Source: Hydractinia symbiolongicarpus
Lineage: Eukaryota; Cnidaria; Hydrozoa; Anthoathecata; Hydractiniidae
NCBI RefSeq assembly: GCF_029227915.1
Contig: NC_079887.1
Span: 9,858,001 to 9,922,000 of the forward strand
Direction of reading: 5' to 3'
DNA length: 64,000 nt
The translations under genes and the position numbers were made by a program. The notes under the pieces were generated by a model. The model did not search any database. It was not told the DNA's origin and was given only the letters and a program-made list of their open reading frames with translations. This document shows positions 10,401 to 23,339 of the stretch, one piece after another. Each line of letters starts with the position of its first letter. Position 1 is the first letter of the stretch.

Positions 10401-13400
10401 TATCGAGGTCACTATTACGACGGTAGTTCCTGTTAAAAGTGTCAAACGAATTATGTAGTTAAACGAGTTACGGAACTCTAGAAGTAAGCTCTCCGTCATT
10501 TATTACTCGGTCACCGGACATAACGCAGAATGGCGTGTAATATGCAGATTACACAAAATGTTAAGGAATTGCATACACTTTTTAACCACATAAGTTTCGA
10601 GACAACCTGTTCATTTTTTATGATGAATTTGCTATTTTTAAATTAATTACCTTGATTGAAACATTTTGACTATTTTATGTTAAAAAAACCACGTTCTGCA
10701 AAATATACGAATATGAGTACAATCGAAGAAGGTTTTAAGTGCCTCTGAAAAGATTTTAAAGTCATTGCTGTCTCGACTGGCTTTATGAGCCATACTCTTG
10801 TATGGTTTTACAAAAATTGGGAGAAATATGCAATATAATATTTTCAGATGATTTTAGATGGGTTTTTTGTTTTCAGTACTCATAACCTTTTTCACCGCCT
10901 TTAGCTATACTTTTGTAAGTAAAAAACCAGCAGCTGTTTCTTTTGTAGCCCCTTTTAACCTTATATTGACGTTTGGTTGAAAGCTGAGGAGAGAAGTGTT
11001 GTGAATTGCATCAATTACGTCTGCTTATACGTTATGATTAAAATCCTGCTCCTTTACGTTTTTAGTAGGAAAAAGGATATCTAATTTGTTAAGTTGAGGT
11101 TTACTTTAAGGCCTCTATTTATTTGTTTAGAAACTACTGGATGCTGGTGCAGATAAGAATTGTTTAGACAACGATGAGATGACACCAGTCATGTGGGCAA
11201 GTCATTTTGACCAATGTGAAAGCGTAGAACTTTTGTTGAATATATCTGACAACGATGAAATGAAGTACGAAGCTATAGATGCAGAGCTCCAGGACAAGGA
11301 TATAAATGGACAAACCATTCTTCATTGGTGTGTATCGAGGATTCACAATATACGATGCTTCAAGGTAAGAATCAACATTTAGTGTGATTATAGCCTTATT
11401 GTGACTACTCTATGATGTCATTTTATTTTGATGTTAAGTCGCCTGTTAGTGTAACTATAGCCCTATTATGACTGTTTTCTGATTTCATATTGTATGTTTT
11501 CGGTTATTCCATGACCCTTTATCAGCTCTGTGTTTGGGTAGCATCTCGAAGTTATTGTTCTTTATATTTAGCTTTTGTTTTCTTCCAACTATGCAAACAT
11601 TACCGATGATACTGGCAAGACGGTTCTACACACAATAGCTGAGAAAGGTAAAAAAATTAATTTAAACTGCGAAAAAATATCACTTAATTTGCAGAAAATT
11701 TTAGAATGGTTCAATTGCGAAAATCTCCGCAAGATATGTCAACATGGCTAGTTCGCAAAAATTAATCTTTGTAAGATGCGTTTTAGACTTCGCGAGTGAA
11801 ACACTTCTTTAACAAAAGGACCTATCAAAATATGATCGTCAGTGAAAAGTCAGAGCTAATTTGAGCTCTGTGTGAAAAAGGAGCTCAATTATTAGGGCAG
11901 GTACTAAAAGAACGGGGAATATAGGCCCTATGTAAAAAGATGGTCTTATTATAGGGCGGGTAATAAAAGGACGGAGATAATGTAGGTCCGGTTAAATGGG
12001 CGGGGTTACTATAGCTTGGGGAAGAGAATCGTAAAGTAAATTTAGGCTCTGTAATTTGACGGAGTTAATATAGGTCCAGTAAAAAATTTTTGTTTCTTGC
12101 TTTTAGGAAACTTAATAGCATTAGAGGAGTATTTGTCAATTTGCGAAGAGCCTTCTCTTGAAGTGCTTGATAACAAGGATAGAAGTCCTTTGCATTTTGC
12201 ATGTATGTTTGGCCATGGAGAGATGGTTGATATTTTATTGAATCGTGGAGGTAAGCAAAAAATACCCAGATCGATCTGATGACCTCCTTCTGTGGTGTTT
12301 ATATGGTGAACTGAAAACCTTCAGTTGTTTTAAGGGAATTCAGCAATGTTATTTTGTTTTCTTGATAACTTTTTTTTCCAGACCACTTTAATATCGAAAT
12401 TTTTCGCTAACCGAGTTCAGATATTTTGCGGGAATTTACTTTCGCGAAATAAGCGAACAACATTTTTTGCTGGAATTTTACTGACGAAAATTTTTGACAT
12501 AAAGTACGTGAAACAATAATTTTTTTTCAGCATCTGCTGAAATGATTGACAAGCACGGACACACACCGTTTGATTATGCACAATCGAAAAATCTGAATTA
12601 TTGTATGCTGGTTCTTCTATCTCATCAAAAGTATCGTTCACAGTTTGCAGTCAATGAAAAACAACAACACCAACAACAACACCAACAACAACGACAACCC
12701 ACAAGTAGGAATAATGTTCAACCAAAACAACCCAGGTGAGTAAGCCCGATTATAAATTTGTGTGGCCAGCAATGTATTTTATTAGAATAAAATCAAAGTT
12801 TTTAGAGATTCAAATATTTATTTCCTGCCAAGAAACCTCTTACGTGAATAAAGTTGTCTCGAACACGATTTTTTTTTTGATAGATCTGCCCAAAATTGTA
12901 CCGAAAACGCCACAGATGTTCTTAAACCTTCTTCACCGAGTCATCGTGCGTCTGATCTCTCACAGTTTGATACACAGCAGGAAGACACTACTCATTTTGA
13001 CACCCTGCAGGAGGGTGATAACTTTGTAACTGATGTTGATCACGATAATAGCAAAATAAATTTAAAAAAAAATCAGATCGAAAATAAGAAATCAGCCCGC
13101 ATGAAAGCAAGCGATGCGACGGGAATTTTTAAAGAAGATAAGAAGGCACAGGACACTTCAATCGATGTTGACAAGGAGGACGAGTTCAACTTCAATGACC
13201 AAATGATTGTTTTGGTTGAGCATCATGGAAGCGATGATGAAGTCGTCATTGATGTGGATGGTTTGGAAGAAGATAGCAGCGAAAAAGACGAGGACCTGCT
13301 TGACCTTCCGCCATTCGCAAGAAATGGTAGCATCACTACAGTGGGTGTAGTGAGCGAAGGAAGTATGGCCTTTAACAGTGTCTCTGTTAACCCAAGTGTC

Positions 13401-14469
13401 AGTAGTTTAGTCAGTAGTGAAGATAGTGATGATGATCGAGGCAAAGCAAAAAATGTAAGTTACGACAATGTAGAAATGTTCGTGTATTTTTTGCGTTTTG
13501 ACATGGGTGTGTACGAACGACATTTACAGGTCACTTTAATAGTTTATAATACATTTTGTGTCATTAACTTTTTTTTTATGGAAACCTATTTTTATTGAGA
13601 CACGGCTGTATCCCCTTTCCAGTCAGATGTTAACAAAAAATTCGGGCGTGACAAGCAAAATCGATCAAATACTTCTTCATATTTTGTTGATTTTCGTTGA
13701 TTTCTATCTATGTAACTTCTATAACCATCATTATTTCTTTCACAGATACGAAATCGGTCCCCAAATGCTGACGTCACACAACACGATCGAAATTCTGGAA
13801 AGAAACCGAAATCTTCGAACATTGCACCTCGAGGTGCAATATCGCCATCTTTAAGCAACTATTCAGCTTACAACGTCACTGCCCCTGTACCTCCTCCACC
13901 ACAATACTATGCAATGAATTCTCGTGCTCATTCTCCTCAAGTGCTAGCTCTCCCTCCTACAGAGAGTACAGATAAACCCAAACGTTCGGTAAGTTAGAAT
14001 TACCTTCACTTTGTAGACAGGATCACAGTTGACACAATTCTGAAAAGTGCTGGAGTCAACATTATTGAAAAATTTTGAATCTGGATCTGGACATCTGATT
14101 GATTTCGTTGAAGTTGCTAAGCTTATAATATTTAAATTTTGCGAAAGTTCAGATTACGATCAATTCTGATTACGTTAAACGTTTTTGTACGTTTAAAATA
14201 AAATTTATTTTTGCTAAAATTCTTATTTTTTTTAGGCTAATAAACGCCAACCAAAAGAAGAGCAACGGCCGCCCAAATTGCATCTGAATGAGCAACGACC
14301 GCCCAAATTGTATTCGAACGAGCAACGACCATTGCGGTCACCTTCCCCGAGCCTGGTAAATCAATCATGGCCTGCACGTGATGCAAACGATCGTCAGTCA
14401 TCACCCAAGTCCAAATTAGCGCCTATACACTCAATGCCAAGACCTCCCACAAGAGGGAAAGAAGATTAA
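7408..14469 (+). CDS. Ankyrin-repeat protein, 12 exons found, 5' end missing
   Basis: Exons with matching phases: 7408-7547, 8964-9195, 9667-9804, 9888-9961, 10296-10376, 11131-11364, 11572-11647, 12107-12250, 12531-12735, 12884-13454, 13746-13988, 14236-14469 (stop). They give at least 789 residues. A helical N-terminus is followed by about seven ankyrin repeats, with motifs such as DGLTCLHVAA, EGRYPLHFAA, NGQTILHWCV, TGKTVLHTIA, DRSPLHFACM and HGHTPFDYAQ. Then come a Gln/His tract near 12660, an acidic low-complexity region (13.1-13.45 kb), and a Pro/Ser-rich tail with three EQRPPKL-type repeats. Repeat order resembles ANKRD55/inversin, but orthology is inference. Ankyrin repeats bind proteins; the partner is unknown. 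The first exon begins mid-codon, so an upstream exon must exist. The gene converges on the next one. Confidence 0.85.
8690..8840. repeat. Cagacag/cacag-rich low-complexity tract
   Basis: An intronic tract in the ankyrin gene built from irregular cagacag, gatagc and acag words. There is no fixed period, and the minus-strand open frame it creates is a composition artefact. Confidence 0.6.
11850..12085. repeat. Degenerate tandem repeat in ankyrin-gene intron
   Basis: About five diverged units of 40-50 bases, each containing a form of gtaaaaggacgggg followed by ttaatatagg and a c(t)ctgt word. Recognisable unit starts lie near 11858, 11895, 11945, 11990 and 12035. It sits just before the exon at 12107. 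Confidence 0.5.
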
Positions 14470-15798
14470 AGTTACTTAGAAGACTTACATTACTTAGAGT
14501 TACTTACTAATCGATTTTCGCGCATCGGAAAAAATTTATTTTACGTCTATTAATATTCGCGCATTTCAAATTCTCTACTAATAACGCAAAAATTAGTAAC
14601 ATTTAGAGTTTTTACAAAATTTTGAAGCGTTTCTTTTTTTTCCGCATAATTTCTGTCCTAAAATTCGAGCAGTAACACAATTTTTGCGCTAATTCGCCAA
14701 AAAAATAGTATGTGCTAAATTTATGTTTAAGGTGAAAACCAGAATCTCGTGATAGGTTAGATATCACTTTGTCTAGTTACAACATGTTTCGAATACCTGT
14801 CCCCTAAATTTGAATGCAATGCATTTTTAGATCTTTTTATGTTTGGTTTGTATCAATAAAAAACTCCGAGAAACTCTATCACGATCGCTTAGCCATCAAA
14901 ACCTCGGAAGCGCAAGTATTTCAAACAGACATGAATGCCTTCCCTTTGTGTACGTTAAATTACCTAATTTACATCTTAATATATTTTCCACTGCATTCTT
15001 TTGTCATCTCGTTAACTCCAACGTTAACACAAACTGTTCAGTTTCATTTTTTACGATTCTCGTTATTTGTATTCATTATTTATTGTATACAGCACTTGTA
15101 CATATATTTAATGACTGGATTATATATATATTTTAATATATGGTCATGAAGCATCACGGATTTTCATATGCTGCATGTCTAAAATCAAGTCAAACGATGG
15201 AGTCCTCTTCGTAAACGCAGGTATATTCGTTGGAGTTTTCTATTTACAAGTTTATATAAATACTTTACTAAAATATACAATCAATATTTTTATGCTCGAA
15301 AAAATAATCTCATTCAAGCGAATTTATAAATTTACAAAAATAGTGAAAAAATATACATGATGAGAATGTCAAGTTTAATTACTCATATATTAGTCCTCCA
15401 CCTGCAAACTAGTTGCGACTTGTTCAAAACCTATTCAAACTTAAAAAATCATTCTCAAACTACAATAAAGATGTTAGCTGCGATGGGTGGATTTCCATCT
15501 GTTCTTGACAAACCACAACCGCAATTTATATCGCCAACAATCCGTTTTCTGCCAGTGGACAATCATCATTTACTACGAAATCGACAACCCCTCTGAAAAC
15601 TTTGTAATGACCAGAAAATTACTTTAGTTTGTTATTTTACTTTTTATAAGCGAAAATCTTTATCTAAGATCCTGAAAAACCAAACAAAAAGTCACGATAT
15701 TACTCGGTTTAAATCTGATCCTATATATTCGCACCGTGTGAGTGCACTGCAACATTGCCGTTAAAAGAAATCTGGAAGAAAGAAGCTTGTAATTGTTT
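14470..15798. other. 3' flanks of two convergent genes
   Basis: The region between the stop codons of the ankyrin gene (14469) and the minus-strand EF-hand gene (15799). It should hold both 3' UTRs. A copy of the gcgaaaatt-type dispersed repeat lies at 14510-14700. Small open frames at 14.8-15.6 kb have no domain or splice support. Confidence 0.6.
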
Positions 15799-18700
15799 TC
15801 ATTTCGCTTTTGGAGAGGACGAACGAGCTCTTGATTTGGCTGGAGTCAAACTTTTTTTTCGACTAGCGGGTGGTGTTCCTTTCACCTCAGTTTTTGCTCG
15901 TGAAGACGCTCCTAGGGACAAATAAATCGGATTAAAGATTAATTAAACAGTTTCTGGAAACAACAATTCATATATTTTTTTACGACTACTTATGTGTCGA
16001 ATGCATTAGCCGCATAAGAAAAAAGTGTGGAGATGAACGGAGGAGCGAGAGGTTTTTGAACAATAAGATAAAAGGGGGAGCTTTTCTTGTAATGTTAATA
16101 TTTTAGTTAAAGAATTTATGAGAGTTTTTGTCGTGTTCTACCACAAGGATTCCGACACATGTAAAAAACGTTTGATACGTGCGAATAAAATGTGGAGGAG
16201 GGAGGAATTTTAGCTGATAGAAATATTTTAAACAGGTAATTACAAGGGAAAAACGAACAGGAGAAAAATAAGAAAAAATATCCAACCTTTTTCTTTCTTT
16301 ACTTTCTCTGGTTTGGAACCTGACGACTTTCCAGTACTTACTGCTCGCGCGTTTTTATCCTCACCCGCATTTCGTGGTGCACTGGTGTTATTTTTCTTTT
16401 TCAACGCACGTGCATTTTCTTTCTCTTCTTGCAATCTCTTCGCTTCTTCTTCCTCTAGTCTACGTTTTTCTTCGACTTTCTTGCGAAACTCACTGTCCTC
16501 ATTCCAGCAACGAGCTTCGTCTATCATAGCTGTAGACTAAAAGATAGTTTTGTTATAATTGAAGAAATGTGAACACGAATGAAGATATGCAAGCGGTAGC
16601 AACACATTCGAGAAAATGGCCACACTTACCCAAACAAAGAAAGTAGCAGCGCCGGCACTAACGTCGGTTATCGAACCGAGGTCATGTTTACTAAGATACT
16701 TCTTATCTGCTACAGTGGCAAGATTCAGATCCATTTTAGTAGCGTCTAACGTTGTGCACATGCGCTTTAAACCTTCTTTACCAGAACGACCAAGTAAAGC
16801 TTGGATGAATTTCCATTCCTTTAATATAAAAAGAAATCAAAATCTCGAACGAATAATTAAAAAACATCAAATCAAAGTTGATTATTGAATTTGACTCTCA
16901 AAAATTTAAAGTCTTAAAGAGATCAGAAAGAGTTCAATATAACAGATTAAGAAATGCTAATTGAAGAACGGTTCGTGATGCTGTAAGTTGACTGTGTAAA
17001 ACAAAAAAACTGTCAAACCTTTAATTCCTTTTCTTTATAGCCAAGAATGATATATGTTGCTATCATCACTTCATGAATGGCAGGGATAGGCGTTTTATAG
17101 CTGCGTATTTCGGATATCGTTCTTTGGTCTAACGCCATGATCTCCTTTTTTAACTTTTCTAGACGCCTCAATTTTTGCATCAGTTTATCAGCATCAAGTA
17201 ATTGTACAGTGTGGTCCTTCTCGTATCCTTTTCTTTTTATTTTCTCAACAGCACCCTCCATCTCAGATAGATTTCTCTTTACCATGGCATCTTCTAGTTC
17301 TTCTCCACATTTGATAGAGTCTGAGACTATTTCTGCTTTTTCGATATCAGGATTAAGTGCTGATAAGTAAAATAGAAGAAAACTTTAGTTTCGTTTGAAG
17401 CAATATTTTTCTTTTCACGTCCTTTGTAAGGATAAATATCACGTTAAAGATGACAGTGAAGCAAGCGAGACTATTGAAACAACTTTTTGTGCAGCACGAG
17501 TAAACAAGACAAAGGACACGACAACCCTATCACTTTAAAAAGAAATATGCAATTTTTCTTTAACCTTACCAGGTATTTCAGCATCTTTGGCTTCAACAAC
17601 AGTCGCGTCAATCTTCGGGCGAAAACGTTGTTTGACAGCTGCTCGTAAAGACAGACGCAATCTCTTTTCTCGATTTTTTAAAGCTTTCTTTTGCGCTTTC
17701 TCTCTTGCTGCTTCTGCTTTCTTTCTTTCTTCTTCAGTAGTTGCTTGAAGCAACATAGCTTCAGCTTGCTCTAATTCTTCTTCTGCTTTCTCCTCCTGCT
17801 CTTCTGCTGCACCAGCGTTCTCCTCTTCCATTAAAGCTTCTTCAGCCTCTCGACGCGCTTTAGCTTCGTGCACTGAAAACAAAGAACATTATGCTCTTTT
17901 TTATTTAATTCATATTCCCACTTTGGGACAAAAAATATATGGACACATGGTTATTCTTGGAAATCGAATTAATTTGCTAAAACCCACAACAATTTTTTCG
18001 TTCAAGATTGTAGAAGGAAAAACAAGAAATAACTGCATACAAGCCTGAACTCGATCCTGGCGAATCTTTTTTAATCCGGTCGCTTTAGCTTTTTTCCAAT
18101 TTTGTAGAGCTCTATCAGTTTTTTGTTGAGCTTTCTCTACTTTCATGGCGGCCGCTTTTGAAGCCTAAATAAATGTTACATCTTGATTATATTTAATCGT
18201 CAAATACACAACGGAAAATTAGTTTCCGCAAAAATTATTGGGCAACTCGCTATTCACGAAAATCGCAAAAATTAATTACTGCAAAAATTGTATTTTTTCC
18301 CCTTTTGAAAAACGATTAACACTAATCTGCTTAAACATACAACATGCTTACAATAGCCCTTGTCTTAAGCCCTTGGAAAACGGTGTTAATTGTTAAACAA
18401 AAAGTCTTTGAATTCCTTTTTGCCGAAATATAATCCTCGCAAAATATTAGGACTTGCCAACTTCGCGAAAATTTGTTCTTACGAAAATTAACTGACTTCT
18501 TTAGGAGTAACAAAGTAAGCAATCCTGGCGTTGCTATTAAATTGGAAGTAAAAAGTTTTTACTCATTAGTGAAGTAAGTCAGATGTTTTAATGTTAGATA
18601 CGTTTTAATTTTAAGCTCTTTATATAGGTCTTTATAGAATTCGACGACAACGCACTCAGAACACAAAGAAGATCATAAAACATCACAACTAGTATACCTC

Positions 18701-21700
18701 TTCCTCAATTCTCAACCTTTCTTTCTCTGCTTCTTCCTTCATTCTTTCCTCTTCAGCCTCTTTCAACTTCTTATCTTCTTCTTCCTTTGCTCTCATTCTC
18801 TCTTCTTCTGCCGCCTTTAAAATCCTCTGACGTTTTCTTTCAGCCTCGACTCGTTCTTGTTCCTCTTTTTTTTGCTTTTCTTCTTCCAATTGTTTAGCTT
18901 TCAACAATTCAGCCTCTTTTGCAGCTTTTACTTTAGCTTCTTCTTCTGCAATTCTGAGCTCTTCTTCTTTCTGTTTTCTCATCTCCTCCTCCTGGGCTTT
19001 TCTGACCTCCTCTTTTTTCTTTTCTTCTAAATTCAGAAATCACAGTTTAGTATTTTTTAATGGACTTGACTAATTTTCAATGTTTTGGAGGACCAAGCCA
19101 AGACAACGTGAAACAATCGTGAGGTTTGTCGCAGAGCTGGAATTTGGCACAGAAACAGATTTTACTTGCAAAAAGGGAAATATAATTCTTAAAGCAAAAG
19201 GTGTAAAGAACATGTAAGAACGTCAGATCACATACCTTCTTGTTTCTTCTGATTTTCTTCTTCCTCTAATTTTCTTTTTGCTAACAACATTTTCATTTTC
19301 CTATCCTCTTCTTCCAACTGTTGTTTCATTTCTTCCTCTACAATGTTAACAACAATCAATTTGTGACAGTCTATAGCAAAGTTGTTTTTGGAAAGTATAG
19401 TTAAAAATTGAGTGTATACTTTAAGGAAAGAAAATTTGGCGATTGAAATAGAGTTTTTGTAGTGGATTTAATTTGGCGAACCTGAATTTTTCAGAACTTA
19501 TCGCAGATTTAATTTGGCGAGTAATAGAAAATGGTATTACCTTAATGAAGAAAAAAGAAAATGCGAAAGGCAAATTGAATGCAGAATTAATGGTTGTGAA
19601 TTAAACAAGGACTGATATTTGCAATATTTTATTTGCATGTTTATTTGTGACCTTGGTATTTTTTTTAAGTTCTATATAAAATTCACTTTTACAACTTTTC
19701 GAGGTTACTAGCTCAAATCTGCACATTTCCAATGTTTTATTTTGCATTTAACACATATTTGAAGGTCCTTTTCAACTTTAAATCCACATTTTTTTCTTCT
19801 GCAAACAATTTGCATTATTAGGGTATAGTCCTAGAAAATTTTGTAGTAAAAAATGATGCAAAATACAAATGTATCTTGTGTTTATTCACCAATAATTGCT
19901 TTTCTGCAAAGAATTGTGCTTAAAATTCCTACTTGATCAAAGTAAAGTATAGTCTTGTTTTCTTACGAAAACCATTTTATACGTGAAAGCGAGCTAATGC
20001 ATTGCATTTTTATGTGTAGATCATGTATTATTTAGGCACCAACCTCTTCTCTGTTGCTCTTCCATCTCTTTTCTTTTACGCTCTGCTTCACGCCTTTGAA
20101 ATTCCCTCTCTATAAAGGTGAAATACACATAACCACACTAAATATATAGTAAGTTAAGAAAATTAACACAGTATTATCCTTATAACATAGTTCCACCTTC
20201 TCTTTCACGTTCTTCCTCCACAAGCAATTCATCAATCCAATCATGTGTTGGTATGTTGCAAAGCTCAACTTCAATTTCTTCAAAAGTGATGTCTGAATCA
20301 ACAACCACTCGTGACTGCATTAAGCGTTCAAATCTGTACTTCGAGAAAAAATCTCCATGCACCATTTGAAACAAAAATTTAGCTTCAGACTTTGATATTG
20401 CACCTTTTCGCTGTCTGTCCAGTAAAGCAAACTCCCATTGCAAATCTTGTGCCAAAAAAAATCTAAGAATAAATGTCAATAAACGATTTCTTTTTTTAGC
20501 AAAATTACACACAAAAAAAAGATTTGTGTATATGACATAATAAGTTGTTTTAATTTTTTTTAAAACTTGAATTTTAAGCCTTATCACCAAGCTCCCAATT
20601 TTCTAATATATATATTTCATTTTTTCATATTTCATGCAATATACTTTTGTAACCACATGGCAGTTATCCATTCTAAAACCAAAAAGTTTTATACAATCTC
20701 CAGCTTTAAAACACAAGAATACCTTCTCTAAGGTTGCTGTAAAGGAAAAATTTATTTTTTTAGGTTTTTTGCAAAAATTTCATGACATATGGAAAAAAAA
20801 TCCTCTTTCCAATGACATATTTTATAGTTTATGAAAATATTTGAAACATCCCTTCTTTCTGGAAAAGGCCTTTTTAGAGCTGTTATTTCCTTCACACCTT
20901 TGAAAAAATATGTGCAAAATGAGTTAAGCATATTTTTTGTAAACATTATGCATAATATGGAACTCCCATATAAAAATATGCATAATAATATTTTTTAGAT
21001 AGTTTACTTTCACTATTGAATTAAAAAAAATCAAAGTTAAGGAATATGCATAGAGCTGTCTCTTGTAAACCTGACTTCTGTCTATTAATGATTCTGAGCG
21101 CGTGCATGCATATTCAGCATAAACAAAGCACTTCTATCATCTTTCTGCATACTCAGTTAACACATTTCATAACATCTACGAAAATCTTTAAAAACAAATA
21201 TCTCGATAGTAAATTTTCGCATACATGCCTTTACGTTTGTGGTCTCTTTTTCCGAAAGCTTCCTATTGGCTCATTGAAATTTTCGGTAATGAAAAGCTGA
21301 ATAAATTATGCACAAAAGGTTCCCGGATTTTTTTGTATAAATTACTGATTAGCGAATTATGACGACAGAAAGAAAAAAATATGCATTTTTTTAATGATTA
21401 TATATAATTACAAATAATTTCATAACGACATTATTAGAAAAAAAAACGGGAACCTTTTTTAATTTAATTTATGCTAAATATAATGGTGCGAAAACGAGAA
21501 GTCTGCGACCACGCGTTTGGAAAAAGAAGCCATTTTAAAACGTACGGTTAAAAAAATTGGTGTGTGTTTATTTCATAATATTTTCTTTTTGGAAAATTAC
21601 CATCTCACAAAAATAGCACCATCAAAAAAGTCTTTCATCAAGCATTCAGAAACAAAAACAACATAAAAGAAAATATAAAAGTATTGATAAATTATAAGGG

Positions 21701-22881
21701 TTTTTCTGAGACTACTCATCAAGTGAGTTTTTTCCTTTACAGTAACCTTAACCAAAATTTGTGTAATGTACAGCATTGGGTCTTTCTCCATTTGCTCACC
21801 TTGTGCTTGCTGGGTAAAAAAAATTCAAGACTTTAACTTACAGTAGAACTTTGAATGAAAATTTTGCAAATTTTAGCCAGAGGCTATGACAGAATGTTGG
21901 TCACCTTTAACAAATAAACAAACCAAATAAAAATATAAATTTTATACATTCTATACATAAACGTGTGCAAAACAATATTATCACTTATACTGATTATACA
22001 GTCAGAAGTCTGTAATCCATCTGTAACAGATTAGTATGCCATTTGAGAATAAAGAGCTTACAACTGAAAAGTAAACAAATGTCACTCTGGTGGAATCCAT
22101 TTAGCTAGCTACAGTATAGACCTTTTTGAATGTTTACATTTTCCGCGATAAGCCCTTTTGGCTTTAACAATTGCGTGGCAGGCAAAAAGTAAGATGCAGG
22201 CGCTAGGTGAATTGAGGTCCCTTTTAGTCTGTTTCTTCGCGCGAAGGCATCATTACAACTTCATATGAATATATGTCAATCAGAAGTTATCTATTTACAC
22301 TTGATAATAGTTTAAAGCCTCAAAAATATTCCCGTAGAAAGAAATGGACTAAAAAAACCTTTCTTCAGCAAGCTTCCGCATCTTTCTGCCTGCCACGCAG
22401 TTGTTAGAGCCAGAAAGGCTTACCGCGAAAAATGTAAACATTCAAAAAGGTCTATTATAATAGATAGATAGATAGATCAAAAAGGTCTATTATAATAGCT
22501 TAGCTAGAGCTACAACTTGATGCTCTGATAAATTAATTGGTATTCCAATTGGTATTTAGTGTTATGCGGAATGTACTTAGTTTAATATGGATGTAGGTCC
22601 TAAGACAAAATTAAAACAAGCTCCTACCTTCGATCCATTTCTTGCAAGACATCAAGAATTTCTTCACGATCACAAAGACATGGACATGCACACGTATAGC
22701 TCATGGAAGCTTTTATTTGCGGAATGCTAAGTTTAGTATATCTAAGGTTCTCGTACAAAGATTGAAGTTGCACTGGTGAAAGTCCTTGTAATTCTTCCGT
22801 GTCATAACTGCTGTAGACAAGATCAAGTATGGTCTCCTTTTCATCAAGTAGTAAAAGTTTCGCCACGGTAGCCATCTTCAA
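15799..22881 (-). CDS. EF-hand, coiled-coil protein with motorless dynein stalk/MTBD-like domain
   Basis: Eleven minus-strand exons in perfect phase: 22881-22628, 20462-20197, 20109-20044, 19337-19236, 19026-18698, 18164-18041, 17872-17570, 17359-17019, 16818-16630, 16536-16287, 15911-15799. They give 778 residues. An EF-hand-like loop lies at 100-111 (DRQRKGAISKSE), with Q and K at positions 3 and 5, so calcium binding is doubtful. Residues 173-480 are a Glu/Lys/Arg-rich coiled coil. Residues about 510-562 resemble dynein stalk helix CC1. Residues 563-658 match the dynein microtubule-binding domain in order: EIRSYKTPIPAIHEVM, IILG, EWKFIQALL, then VSAGAATFFVW. Residues 659-708 form a CC2-like helix. 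The tail is basic, Ser/Pro-rich. No AAA ATPase motif is present. Microtubule or axoneme attachment is inferred. No named family is recalled. Confidence 0.88.
22112..22470. mobile_element. MITE with ~85-bp terminal inverted repeats
   Basis: Left arm 22119-22200 (agacctttttgaatgtttac, then aattgcgtggcaggca) is matched by the reverse complement of 22375-22465 (cctgccacgcagttgtta, then gtaaacattcaaaaaggtct). The core between the arms is about 170 bp and non-coding. Just outside the right end, a (gata)n tract and a second tcaaaaaggtctattataat word suggest a target-site or end duplication. It sits in intron 1 of the EF-hand/MTBD gene. Confidence 0.8.
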
Positions 22882-23227
22882 TGTTGGATATGGGGAATCG
22901 CATGCTCATCTGATTTCTCATTCATGGTCCAATTTACCATAATAACATAAAAAATAATTTTTTAATATTTATTGTTGTGATAAAGCCACGGCTATAGCAA
23001 CGCAAACAAAACTGAATGTTTGTAAACACCTGGGATCGCGGGGCGAAAGTATGAAACAAACACGCATAAAGCCATGTGGATTTTTTTCCACGGCGCACCA
23101 GCCTAATATTTCAGCTCTAACAAATTTTGGCAAACCTAAAACCTTTTCCTTTTTACACAGTTAGTTCATACTATAACATATGTTGGGCACTGTAAATAAA
23201 TTTTAGCACGTAGAGATGAATATATTC

Positions 23228-23312
23228 GGACTCAATCTCGTTCCCAGGATTTCTTTTCCGCTTTCTGATATGTGTGGCTGCTCTGCCAGCACGCATATCT
23301 AGAAAGCGTAAG
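23228..23312. repeat. Inverted-repeat element remnant with hairpin
   Basis: The family end motif tctcgttcccagga at 23237-23250 is followed by a hairpin whose arms are cgctttctgatatgtgtggc and gccagcacgcatatctagaa with agcg. One family end is seen and the far end is not, so it is a partial copy. Confidence 0.45.
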
Positions 23313-23339
23313 AGTATTCTAAAGCATATGATACTATAG

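Noticed and set aside
13223-13444. 73-residue Ser/Leu-rich minus-strand frame
   Set aside because: It is the antisense shadow of the acidic low-complexity exon of the ankyrin gene.
21800-21809. 10-nt microexon with good splice sites in intron 1 of the EF-hand/MTBD gene
   Set aside because: Including it would change the phase and break the frame, whereas direct joining of 22628 to 20462 gives an intact EF-hand region.
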